Assembly (NCBI RefSeq): GCF_004682055.1 | Contig: NZ_QUZU01000018.1 | Location: forward strand, 42,283 to 106,282 | Source of the DNA: Pseudomonas kairouanensis | GTDB lineage: Bacteria; Pseudomonadota; Gammaproteobacteria; Pseudomonadales; Pseudomonadaceae | Direction of reading: 5' to 3' | Length of the DNA: 64,000 nucleotides | Shown here: positions 33,477 to 41,792 of the stretch, piece after piece | Layout: every line of letters starts with the position of its first letter | How positions within the stretch are numbered: the stretch's first letter is position 1 | Program-made: the position numbers and the translations under genes | Notes under the pieces: generated by a model | Seen by the model: only the letters and a program-made list of their open reading frames with translations | The model's database searches: none | Told to the model about the DNA's origin: nothing

Positions 33477-35551
33477 AAAGGCGCTCCATCGGGTAGCGGC
33501 GCTTGCATCTCGGTGCCGCCAATGAATTCCACGCCCGGCAACAACGCCAGGCGCAGGCCGGCCAGCGCATGCAGCAGGTGCACGCGGGTGTCGTCTTCGT
33601 CTTGCAGGCCCTGGCCGTTGAGGGCGCGGCGCGTGCGGTCCAGGGTCATCAGCAGACCGCTGGGCGCGGGCAAGCGTTCACCAGCCTTGAGGCAGGCCTT
33701 GTAGTAACCACCCACGCCTTCGACCACCTGGTTGAGCAACACCCGCGGCACACCCAGGATGCGCGGCGAGTAGGCCAGCAGGTCGAGCAGGTTCAGCGCC
33801 ACGCGCAAGTCGCGCAGGGCGATGCCGGTGTCCTGGTTGGTGAGGGCCAGGCGCGGCAGGTGCTGCATCAGGCGGTCGAGCATTTGTGCAGCCATGTGCC
33901 GGTGTTCGGCCAGGGTCGCAGGCTCGGTCATGCCGACGATGTCGCGCCAGCTGAAACGGGTCAGGCGCTTGGCGGCCAGTTCAGCGCCGAACGGCCGTGC
34001 GATAAGCGTCCACACGAAGGCAAACAGCAAGCCCACCGGCCCGGCCAGGTTGACGTTGGCGAAGTTGAGAAAGTCCGCATCGTAAGCGCCCTGGATGCTG
34101 ATAAAAGACGAGGTATTCACCAGGGTCAGCAGCATGCCCAGGTAAAAACGCGGCTGCACGGTGAGCGTGCCAATGCAGATAAACGGCACGGCAAACGCCA
34201 GCACCAGCATCGGGAAATCGTGCAGGTTGGGCAGTACCAGGAACAGGTAGAGGCTGGCGAACAGCACCGACATGGCGGTCCAGAAAAAGAACCGGTAGAT
34301 CTGCGGTGCCGGGTCGTCCATCGAGGCAAAGAAGCTGCACGCCACGGCGGCCAGGATCACCGCGCTGCCGCCGTCGGTCCAGCCCAGCAAGATCCACAGC
34401 ACCGAGGCGACGATGATCGCCGTGACGGTGGAAAACGCCGAGTAAAACATCAGGCCTCGGTCGAGGAACGGGGTGAGTCGGCCCAGGCGCCAGTGGCGGT
34501 ACACCGCGCGCCAGGAGTCCTGGCTTTCGCAGGCGATGGCGGCTTGCAGGCTGCGGCAGTCTTGCCACAAGTCGACCCATTCGGCCAGGCGATACAGGGC
34601 ATTGGAAAACAGCAGGGTGTGGCGCTCGTCCAGCGCATCACTTGACGGTTGCAGGGCGTCGATCTGATCGCGCAGGGCGCGCCAACTTTCCAGCGACGGG
34701 TTTTGCTGGGTAGTTTCCAGCCACTGGTTGGCCGCTTGCAGCAGCGGTGTGAGGTGTTCCAGAAACTGCGGCGCACGGTGTTCGACGGCGTACAACGCAT
34801 CGTCAAGCTCCTCCACAACCGGCAGCAGGTGGATCATGCGCCCGCGCAGTTCCTTGGTATTGCGCACGGTCTGCGGCCGAGCGCCCTCGTGGGGCAACTG
34901 GCCGATCATCAATTCCAGGGTGTTGAAGGTAGCAACCATGCCGCCGCGCAGGTTGCTGACTTCTTGCGGGTCCACATTGCGCGTCAAAAAGCGCTGGCTG
35001 TAGACCTGGGCGTCGGCAAACCACTTGGCCACCGAGCCATCGAACACCGGCATCAGACGGCGCGGCCAGAACATCGCGCCCACCACCGCTGCCACGGCGA
35101 TGCCGAGGAAGATTTCTTCGGTACGCGCCTCGGCCACGTCCCACACCGCCAGGGGGTTATCCACCACTGGCAAGGCGATCAGCGGCAAGGTGTAGCCAGC
35201 CAGCATCAGTGCATAGTTGTTGGCGGTACGCAGGTGCATGGAGAGGAACAACAGGGTGCCCGTCCACAAGGCAATCACCACCACCAACAGATAAGGTGAC
35301 TGCACAAACATCGGCACAAAAAGCACCGCCGCCGCCGCGCCCATAAACGTACCGATGGCGCGATACAACGCCTTGGAACTGGTGGGGCCGACAAACGGGC
35401 TGGAGACGATATACACCGTGGCCATCGCCCAGTAAGGACGCGGCATTTGCATGAGCATGGCGATGTACAGCGCAATCATCGAAGCGGCGAAAGTGCGTAC
35501 GCCGTAGAACCAATCGCGGGCCGGCGGAAAACCGGTAAAAAATCCGTTCAA
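33473..35551 (-). CDS. FUSC-family aromatic acid exporter (AaeB-like)
   Basis: The inner-membrane efflux component has two blocks of TM helices, each followed by a soluble domain. Block 1 is about 12-170 (FAASMIALYIAMLMQMPRPYWAMATVYIVS), block 2 about 375-510 (MFYSAFSTVTAIIVASVLWILLGW). The frame extends upstream to 35920, but that part is the shadow of marR. The likely start is TTG at 35551 (LNGFFTGFPPARDW), preceded by GAGGTGG and overlapping the marR TGA as TTGA, giving 692 residues, near the usual FUSC size. The next in-frame ATG (about residue 25) would cut into TM1. The operon layout marR-FUSC-DUF1656-HlyD-OMF indicates export of aromatic acids. Confidence 0.93.
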   Translation of the reverse strand: MNGFFTGFPPARDWFYGVRTFAASMIALYIAMLMQMPRPYWAMATVYIVSSPFVGPTSSKALYRAIGTFMGAAAAVLFVPMFVQSPYLLVVVIALWTGTLLFLSMHLRTANNYALMLAGYTLPLIALPVVDNPLAVWDVAEARTEEIFLGIAVAAVVGAMFWPRRLMPVFDGSVAKWFADAQVYSQRFLTRNVDPQEVSNLRGGMVATFNTLELMIGQLPHEGARPQTVRNTKELRGRMIHLLPVVEELDDALYAVEHRAPQFLEHLTPLLQAANQWLETTQQNPSLESWRALRDQIDALQPSSDALDERHTLLFSNALYRLAEWVDLWQDCRSLQAAIACESQDSWRAVYRHWRLGRLTPFLDRGLMFYSAFSTVTAIIVASVLWILLGWTDGGSAVILAAVACSFFASMDDPAPQIYRFFFWTAMSVLFASLYLFLVLPNLHDFPMLVLAFAVPFICIGTLTVQPRFYLGMLLTLVNTSSFISIQGAYDADFLNFANVNLAGPVGLLFAFVWTLIARPFGAELAAKRLTRFSWRDIVGMTEPATLAEHRHMAAQMLDRLMQHLPRLALTNQDTGIALRDLRVALNLLDLLAYSPRILGVPRVLLNQVVEGVGGYYKACLKAGERLPAPSGLLMTLDRTRRALNGQGLQDEDDTRVHLLHALAGLRLALLPGVEFIGGTEMQAPLPDGAPL

Positions 35552-35985
35552 AGTGCCGCCACCTCGAATGCACGCAGTACCCGCAGCGCTGCCTCCATGT
35601 CGGCTTGGGCGATGTCTGCCAGGACTTCCTTGCGCAGCCGCACCAGCTGCACTTCCACCGCTTGCACCAACTCGCGGCCCCGCTCGGTGAGGCTCAGCGC
35701 CTTGGCGCGACGGTCGTGGATATCTTCGGTGCGGCACACATAGCCGCTGTTGCACAACTGGTCGAGCAGGCGCACCAGCGACGGGCTTTCCATCCCCGAC
35801 GCCTGGGCGACCTTGACCTGGTGCACACCGTCGCCCAGGCGGCCGATCATCAAGAGCGGCACCGCGCAGGCTTCGGAAATACCATAGCTCACCAGCGTGG
35901 TCTGGCAGATTTTGCGCCAATTACGGGCACCTACCACCATGCTGCTGGTGAGGTTCATCTGGAGCTGTTCGACGGATTGAGACAC
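35548..35985 (-). CDS. MarR-family transcriptional regulator
   Basis: The 145-residue winged-helix protein (AACAVPLLMIGRLGDGVHQVKVAQASGMESPSLVRLLDQL, wing CRTEDIHDRRAKALSLTERG) is the first gene of the efflux operon. MarR proteins repress adjacent pumps until a phenolic ligand binds. A perfect inverted repeat sits between its own -35 and -10 (36002-36017), so it most likely represses the whole operon, itself included. Its TGA overlaps the TTG start of FUSC. Confidence 0.95.
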   Translation of the reverse strand: MSQSVEQLQMNLTSSMVVGARNWRKICQTTLVSYGISEACAVPLLMIGRLGDGVHQVKVAQASGMESPSLVRLLDQLCNSGYVCRTEDIHDRRAKALSLTERGRELVQAVEVQLVRLRKEVLADIAQADMEAALRVLRAFEVAAL

Positions 35986-35994
35986 GGGATTGTT

Positions 35995-36022
35995 CGCATA
36001 CAGTTAGTTTGCTAACTATCAA
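35995..36022 (-). promoter_or_regulatory. Promoter with embedded MarR operator
   Basis: On the minus strand TTGATA (36022-36017) and TATGCG (36000-35995) are spaced by 16 nt. The spacer consists of the inverted repeat AGTTAG(TTTG)CTAACT (36002-36017 on the plus strand), a typical MarR-family operator size. Binding would block RNA polymerase directly. The marR ATG is 10 nt downstream of the -10, so the transcript has almost no leader. Confidence 0.65.
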
Positions 36023-36157
36023 TATGGTGGATGAAGTGTAACCCGTCAAGTTTTGAAACAAATTAGCGGATAGGTGGTGGTAGTTAAGCGGACTAAGCGA
36101 TTGCTGCAAGACCGCAGGGGGAATGTGGGCAGTGCGAGCATTTCGGAGAAGATTTTT

Positions 36158-36403
36158 TTACACCCCCCGCCCCTTCCTCAACAACACATCCAACTCATCT
36201 ACCAACTCCGCCCAATCCGCGTCCTTGCGTTTCTCCTCACGTAAAAACGCACGCTGGCTGGGCGTCCAAAAAAACGCATCGGCCAGTTCAAGGTCCGCCT
36301 TGAGCGGCGAATGCACCGCTAAAAACTTATCGATGCTGACTGGGTCGTCTGGCAGCCCCAGCTGTTTGAACAAGGACTGCAAACTATGCACAGGCGGTTC
36401 CAT
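36158..36403 (-). CDS. DUF2789 family protein
   Basis: This 81-residue acidic protein starts MEPPVHSLQSLFKQLGLPDDP (ATG 36403, ahead of an in-frame ATG at 36433). It contains the family's conserved DAFFWTPSQRAFLREEKRKDADWAELVDELDVLL. The family is common in Pseudomonas and of unknown function. It is transcribed away from the GT39 gene by 37 nt in the same direction and followed by the intergenic stretch before marR. Confidence 0.92.
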   Translation of the reverse strand: MEPPVHSLQSLFKQLGLPDDPVSIDKFLAVHSPLKADLELADAFFWTPSQRAFLREEKRKDADWAELVDELDVLLRKGRGV

Positions 36404-36439
36404 GGGTGTGGCTCCTGACAAATGAAGGTTCAACCGAGT

Positions 36440-38017
36440 CTAGCGGCAACCCTCGGGCTGTGCCGACGGCGCGTTGCACAACACAAACAGCCGCGCGCGG
36501 GCACCACCGCCGTCCTGGCGGCTAAGTTCGCGCCAGCCTTCGGGCAGGGGGGCAAAATCATCCGGCGCTTCATTGCTGCTGATCAGCCACACGCGGTGCG
36601 TTCCGGCGGGCAAGGCCGACAGGTGGTCGAGGTAGATGCGGCCGCCGTCCTGGTCCACCAGGGTGCCGAAACCGTAGGCATTGGGCCGGGTGGGCGTGCC
36701 GTCGGGCTTGGGTGGGGTGTAAAGCTGCAGTTGGGCGTCGGTCTGGTCGTAATACACGTAGCTCAGGTACCACATCATGTCGCTGAGCACGATGCGGTCG
36801 TCTTCCTGGTAATTGCGGTTGACGAACTCTACGGGCACGTTGAATTGGTCGTGCTCGTCGACGGTGAAGTTGTTCTTGAGCCCCACCAGTTCGATCCCGA
36901 CGAACAGCACGAACAGCGCGGCGCCCAGCCACGGTCGGCGGTCAACGGCCAGGGCGATCAGGATCGGCAGGCCCAGGGCATACACCGTGAGGTAGCGCTC
37001 GATAAACACCGGGGAAATAAACGACACCGCGTAAACCAACGCCAGCGGCAGTAGAAAAAACAACGCCAACAACACCGCCGGCCGGTGACGCTCGCGATCG
37101 CGCCAGGCAGTCACTGCCACCACCGCCACCAGCAGCAGCGGCACCAGCCAGAACAGCGGCGGCCAGAAACCCACGCCCTCGTCCTGGATCACGAACTGCC
37201 AGATCATCGACGGCAGAGATAGCAGGCCGACCGGCTCTTCCCAGCCGATATCGCCGCCCACCTTGAGCTGTTCGATGTGCTGCACCAGGTCCAGCAGGTT
37301 CGGCAACCAAGGCAGGTACAACACCACAATCGCCACATTGGCCGCCCACCACGCCGGGCGCACCAGCAGGCGTTCGCGCCACAGCACGCCCAGGTAAGCC
37401 CAGTGCACCAGCACGCACAACGCGGTGAAGTAATGGGTATAGAACCCGGCGCTCATCAGCACGACGTACACCGCCAGGTAACGCATGCGCTCGGGTTGTT
37501 TTACCCAGTACACCAAGGCCAGCGTGGCCCCCAGCAGCCATACCGCCAGCAGTGAATACATGCGCACTTCCTGGCTGTAGCGCACCGCCGTCGGCAGCAG
37601 CGCCAGCAGGATGCCCGCCAGCACCGCAGCGCGACGGGTGGACAGCTGTCGCGTCAGCCACACACCCAGGCCCACGGCGACCACGCCGGGGACGGCGCTC
37701 ATGCTACGAATCGACCAGATGCTGTCGCCGAACAGTTCGATCCAGCCGCGCAGCAAGAAAAAATACAACGGTGGGTGCACGTCGTGCGCCGCGTGAAACC
37801 ACAGGTCGCCCACCGCGTATTCGCTGAGCAAGAGGCTGGAGCCTTCGTCGCCCCAGATCGCGGCCGATGTCAGGTGGTAAAAGCGCAGGGCCACGGCCAG
37901 GGCCAGGATCGGCACCCACCACAGTCGGCTGATCCAACTCACGCCGTCCCACGACAGAGGCCTGAGTGCCGGCAATGCCCCGGCCTTTTCGTTTTGCTCA
38001 ACCACAGACCGACGCAC
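36440..38017 (-). CDS. GT39/ArnT-like membrane glycosyltransferase
   Basis: The 525-residue polytopic protein has about 11-12 TM helices. The catalytic-like acidic pair is in the first periplasmic loop (HLTSAAIWGDEGSSLLLSEYAVGD) with HDVHPPLYFFLLRGW, the GT-C (dolichyl-P-mannose:protein mannosyltransferase-like) signature. The hydrophilic C-terminal domain begins about residue 385. Such enzymes transfer sugars from lipid carriers in the periplasm. I chose GTG at 38017 (ATCGAGGTGCGTCGG) because AGGGGAAT precedes it; a TTG at 38041 is also in frame. No lipid A genes are near, so the acceptor is unknown. Confidence 0.87.
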   Translation of the reverse strand: MRRSVVEQNEKAGALPALRPLSWDGVSWISRLWWVPILALAVALRFYHLTSAAIWGDEGSSLLLSEYAVGDLWFHAAHDVHPPLYFFLLRGWIELFGDSIWSIRSMSAVPGVVAVGLGVWLTRQLSTRRAAVLAGILLALLPTAVRYSQEVRMYSLLAVWLLGATLALVYWVKQPERMRYLAVYVVLMSAGFYTHYFTALCVLVHWAYLGVLWRERLLVRPAWWAANVAIVVLYLPWLPNLLDLVQHIEQLKVGGDIGWEEPVGLLSLPSMIWQFVIQDEGVGFWPPLFWLVPLLLVAVVAVTAWRDRERHRPAVLLALFFLLPLALVYAVSFISPVFIERYLTVYALGLPILIALAVDRRPWLGAALFVLFVGIELVGLKNNFTVDEHDQFNVPVEFVNRNYQEDDRIVLSDMMWYLSYVYYDQTDAQLQLYTPPKPDGTPTRPNAYGFGTLVDQDGGRIYLDHLSALPAGTHRVWLISSNEAPDDFAPLPEGWRELSRQDGGGARARLFVLCNAPSAQPEGCR

Positions 38018-38181
38018 CTCGATTCCCCTGCCACTGCACAAACACCGCCACTCTAGGCCAAAACCCCATGATTGGCTGCCGGAATCAGATGAATCAGCAA
38101 TTTGTGTAGGGCTTCACCGAAGCAACCGTAGGAACAAGCTATTATTGCCGCCTTCCAAGGACTCAGGATCAAGGACTCGTC

Positions 38182-40353
38182 ATGCGCATCGTTTTTCTGT
38201 CACCCCTGGCGCTGGCTTTGCTGGCCAGTGTTTCTTTGCCGGCCCTGGCCAGTTCCGACGACTCTTGCTACCCCGACTGGCGGGTTTCCCGGGACAGTCT
38301 TGATGCCTGCAACAACCTGCCCTTCCTGAGCCCTGGCAATGACAGCCGGGCCAACCTGCGCCTGCTGCTGGCGGACAAAAAGGCCGTGGCGCTGACGCCA
38401 GATGCGTTGCAGGAGGATGATCTGTCCCAGGGTTTTGGCCCGGTGCCGTTTCCGGTGTATCGCCTCACGCCCCGCGCCGACGCAAGCACCGAACCCGACA
38501 ACGGGCCCGACGACTCACGCACCGCCGAACTCGATACCTTGCTCCAACCCTTGGGCATCAAGCGTGAGGAGTACACCACGGCAGGTCAGGCCTTCCTCAG
38601 TGGCGAAGGCAGCCGCTGCCGCAGCAACGACGATGACAGCGCCACCGCATTTGTCAGCCAAGTGGTCAAGGCCGACATGCCCGCCGCCGAACGCACGTTG
38701 CTGGCCAAGGCGCGCCTACAACTGCTTGCCACCTGCGAGTGGCAAGGCCCGGTAGTGGACGAGCCGCTGCAGATCCAGTCTGCCGACGGGCAACTGTTTC
38801 GCACTTACCTGCAAGCCGCCGCCGACTTCTACAGCGGGCGTTTTGCCGAAGCCGAGCGCGGCTTTACGGCCCTCACCAATGCCGGCTCGCCATGGCTGAA
38901 AGAAACCGCGCTGTACATGAGCGCCCGCACCGCGCTGAACCAGGCCCAGGCCAACATCTACGACACCTACGGCGTGCCGCAACTTGAGCGTGTGGACAAA
39001 CCCGCGCTGGCCAATGCCGAACAGGGCTTTGACGCCTACCTGAAGGCTTATCCACAGGGCGAGTACACCGCCTCCGCACGCGGCCTGTTGCGCCGGGTGT
39101 ATTGGCTGGCAGACGACAGCGACAAACTCGCCGCGGCCTACGCTCGGGAACTGACCCAGGCCACCGACGCGCAGCGCAATGTGTCGGTGGATGAACTGGT
39201 GGAAGAGGCTGACCAGAAGCTGCTGATGGTCACCAGGGGCACGTTCGATACGCCGATGATCCAGGTGGTCAGCGACCTGATGATGATGCGTGCACACACC
39301 CCTCCCAGCCTGACCCGCGAAGACCTCGACCAACAAAAAGTGGTGTTTGCCAACGACCCTGCGCTGTATGACTACGTGCTCGCGGCCTATGCGCTGTATG
39401 TCGAGCACCAACCCGACAGCGCCCTGAAGCACTTGCCCCAGGATGTGCCATCGGACCTGGACTACTTCGCCTTCAGCCAACAGACCCTGCGCGCGCTGGC
39501 CCTGGAAGACAAACAGGATTGGTCGGGTGCCGAATCGCTATGGCTGAAACTGCTGCCGCTGGCCAAGTTGCCGCTGCAACGCGATCAGCTCGAACTGGCC
39601 CTGGCCCTGAACTACGAACGCAGCGGCCAGTTGGCCAAGGTGTTTGCCGCCGACTCGCCGATCGGCGCCCAGCAGGTCCGCTACATCCTGCTGCGCAACG
39701 TTGCCGGTCCTGAGTTGCTACGCCAACAGATCGCCCAGGCCAGCGACCCGCTGGAGCGCGAAACTGCGCAATTTGTGCTGCTGTACAAAAATCTGCTGCG
39801 TGGCCAGTTCGAAAGCTTCCTCGATGACCTCAAGCAACTGCCCACCCCAGCCCCGCAAGACAAGCTCGGCACCAGCCTGGGCTACGTATACAGCAGCAGC
39901 CAAAGCCTGGCGTTGTTCCAGTGGAATGGCGACAAAGCCGAATCCGGCTACGCCTGCCCCAGCATCGCGCAAACCGCCCAGGCCTTGCAGGGCAACGCTA
40001 AAGACCCCCACGGCCTGAACTGCATCGGTGAGTTCATCCTGCGCAACAACCTGGACGGCATGCCCCTGGAACAAGCCCGCGCCGCTGGCAGCCTGGGCAG
40101 CACCGCATCGGACTTCAAAGGTGAAACCTTTTCGCGGCTCGAAGGCTACAAGCGAGTGATCGCCGACGCCAAGGCCCCCAAAACCGACAAGGCCTACGCC
40201 CTGTTCCGCGCCATCAACTGCTACGCGCCGGCGGGCTACAACAGCTGCGGCGGCCAGGACGTAGCACCCGCCGTGCGCAAGGCGTGGTTCCGCCAGTTGA
40301 AAAGTGGCTTTGCCGACACCCAGTGGGGCAAGTCGGCGCAGTACTACTGGTGA
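38182..40353 (+). CDS. Large exported TPR-like protein of unknown function
   Basis: The 723-residue product has a signal peptide (MRIVFLSPLALALLASVSLPALA, cleavage near residue 23) and a mature part of paired helices resembling degenerate TPRs (FAEAERGFTALTNAGSPWLKETALYMSARTAL). Conserved Cys residues are scattered (SDDSCYPDW, GSRCRSND, ATCEWQG, YACPSIAQ, NCYAPAGYNSC), suggesting disulfides. Homologues are annotated as outer-membrane assembly-like proteins, but I cannot assign a function. Its stop overlaps the DUF3142 GTG start, so the two are one operon, and the pair is likely one functional unit in the envelope. Confidence 0.85.
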   Translation: MRIVFLSPLALALLASVSLPALASSDDSCYPDWRVSRDSLDACNNLPFLSPGNDSRANLRLLLADKKAVALTPDALQEDDLSQGFGPVPFPVYRLTPRADASTEPDNGPDDSRTAELDTLLQPLGIKREEYTTAGQAFLSGEGSRCRSNDDDSATAFVSQVVKADMPAAERTLLAKARLQLLATCEWQGPVVDEPLQIQSADGQLFRTYLQAAADFYSGRFAEAERGFTALTNAGSPWLKETALYMSARTALNQAQANIYDTYGVPQLERVDKPALANAEQGFDAYLKAYPQGEYTASARGLLRRVYWLADDSDKLAAAYARELTQATDAQRNVSVDELVEEADQKLLMVTRGTFDTPMIQVVSDLMMMRAHTPPSLTREDLDQQKVVFANDPALYDYVLAAYALYVEHQPDSALKHLPQDVPSDLDYFAFSQQTLRALALEDKQDWSGAESLWLKLLPLAKLPLQRDQLELALALNYERSGQLAKVFAADSPIGAQQVRYILLRNVAGPELLRQQIAQASDPLERETAQFVLLYKNLLRGQFESFLDDLKQLPTPAPQDKLGTSLGYVYSSSQSLALFQWNGDKAESGYACPSIAQTAQALQGNAKDPHGLNCIGEFILRNNLDGMPLEQARAAGSLGSTASDFKGETFSRLEGYKRVIADAKAPKTDKAYALFRAINCYAPAGYNSCGGQDVAPAVRKAWFRQLKSGFADTQWGKSAQYYW

Positions 40354-41054
40354 AGCCGCTGTGGCTAGGCTTGCTGTTGCTGGCAGGCCCGGCCTTCGGC
40401 GCCGTCGATGCGCGCGACTACGACGCCTTCTGGTTGTGGAGCGGCGTCAACCCGCAGCCGGTGCTCCAGCAGGCCAAGACCCTGTACATCCTCCAGGGCC
40501 AGATCAACGCCACCCGCCGCGCGCCCCAGCGTGGTGTTCGAATGATCGCCCAAGGCATCAGCGTACCCCGGCTCACACAGGGTGACGTCTGGGTGGTGTA
40601 CCGCGCCCACACCCTCAAATGGCCCGAGTCGGTCTACACCCAACTGCTGGGCCAGGTCCAACGCTGGCGCGACGCCGGCAACCCGGTGGTGGGCATCCAG
40701 ATCGACTTCGATGCCCGCACCCAATACCTGCACGAATACACAAGCTTCCTGCGCAACCTGCGCCAGCGCCTACCGGCTGAGCTGAAACTGAGCATCACCG
40801 GCCTGATGGACTGGAGCAGCAATGCCGACCCAGCCGCCATCGCCCAGCTCAAAGGCGTGGTGGACGAAGTGGTGGTGCAGACGTATCAGGGACGGCACAG
40901 CATTCCGGATTACGCCGCGTATTTACCGCGCATGAACCGGATGGGGCTACCGTTCAAGATCGGGTTGATTCAGGGCGGGGTGTGGGAGGAGCCGGGGTAT
41001 TTGAGGGGGAGTGAGTGGTTTCGGGGGTATGTGGTGTTTTTGCAGAACCCGTGA
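40350..41054 (+). CDS. DUF3142 family exported protein
   Basis: The 234-residue protein begins with GTG at 40350, overlapping the previous TGA as GTGA (MKPLWLGLLLLAGPAFGAVDA: signal peptide ending AFG). Further features are YDAFWLWSGVNPQPVLQQAKTLYIL, the acidic IQIDFDARTQYLHEYTSFL, ITGLMDWS and EVVVQTYQGRHSIPDY. This reads like the strands of a glycoside-hydrolase-like TIM barrel with a DxD motif (QIDFD). DUF3142 is uncharacterised; a polysaccharide-related role is a possibility only. A stretch in the last 100 bp is Gly-rich and ends FRGYVVFLQNP. Confidence 0.87.
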   Translation: MKPLWLGLLLLAGPAFGAVDARDYDAFWLWSGVNPQPVLQQAKTLYILQGQINATRRAPQRGVRMIAQGISVPRLTQGDVWVVYRAHTLKWPESVYTQLLGQVQRWRDAGNPVVGIQIDFDARTQYLHEYTSFLRNLRQRLPAELKLSITGLMDWSSNADPAAIAQLKGVVDEVVVQTYQGRHSIPDYAAYLPRMNRMGLPFKIGLIQGGVWEEPGYLRGSEWFRGYVVFLQNP

Positions 41055-41107
41055 CTGCAGAGATGTAGTGAGCGGGCTTACCCTGCTCACCACAAACGAC
41101 GTCACCC

Positions 41108-41692
41108 TCATGTTATTGCAGACGTAGAAGCCACCGTCACAGCCCACGCAATAACCACTAACCACCCAGCCACTCCCACCGCTATCCCAACCCAATTGGC
41201 GTCCGTTAGCCGTGCATTCGCCTGCCCCTGGGGATCCAATTCCAAGTAATTGATCGCCGCTTGCACCTGCAATGTCAGTGCCACTAGCAACGCGGCGATA
41301 CCGGCCACCACAGCCCATGCAGCAAAGGGCGACAACAACCACAACAGCGTAAACGGCAAACACCCACCCACGAACACCGCCACCGCCAGGCAGCGTGGCG
41401 ACCAGTGATAGTCCGACTCACCCTGTTCCAGCTCGTGCATCACGCTGAGGATCAACGAACAGAAGTAGCACCCTGGAAACATCACCCGCACCCACGGCCA
41501 GAGCCGCAGGCCCTTGGCCTGGTGGTAGAGCGTCCATTGCCGGTATAGCCAGTAGATGAAATACGCGCCGAGCGTTACCAGCGTCATAACCATCAGTTTT
41601 CGCGGCGCCACGACAAAAAATACCGGCTCGCGAGCCGGCATCCAGCTCAGGGTTGATTGGGGTGTCGCATACGGATCTTCGGGGATGGACAT
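41108..41692 (-). CDS. Hypothetical membrane protein with four or five TM helices
   Basis: The 194-residue protein begins MSIPEDPYATPQSTLSW (ATG 41692; the longer frame to 41770 is upstream and has no RBS). Hydrophobic segments follow: VMTLVTLGAYFIYWLYRQW, WVRVMFPGCYFCSLILSV, CLAVAVFVGGCLPFTLLWLL and AWAVVAGIAALLVALTLQV, then VGIAVGVAGWLVVIAWAVTV. The NPYAxP-type start resembles the DUF4234-containing protein class. It converges with the DUF3142 gene. Function is unknown. Confidence 0.83.
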   Translation of the reverse strand: MSIPEDPYATPQSTLSWMPAREPVFFVVAPRKLMVMTLVTLGAYFIYWLYRQWTLYHQAKGLRLWPWVRVMFPGCYFCSLILSVMHELEQGESDYHWSPRCLAVAVFVGGCLPFTLLWLLSPFAAWAVVAGIAALLVALTLQVQAAINYLELDPQGQANARLTDANWVGIAVGVAGWLVVIAWAVTVASTSAIT

Positions 41693-41792
41693 TGGGCAAG
41701 ACCTCGCGAAGTTAGCCAGCCAGAAGCTAACGCTCGCGAGACGCCCGAGGTTTACATCGAGCTCAATCAAGAGCCGTCCTACACGCGATTAC

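Noticed and set aside
35552..35920. N-terminal extension of the FUSC gene
   Set aside because: The translation (Arg/Gly/Pro-rich, no TM) is the shadow of marR; the FUSC family begins at the first TM block.
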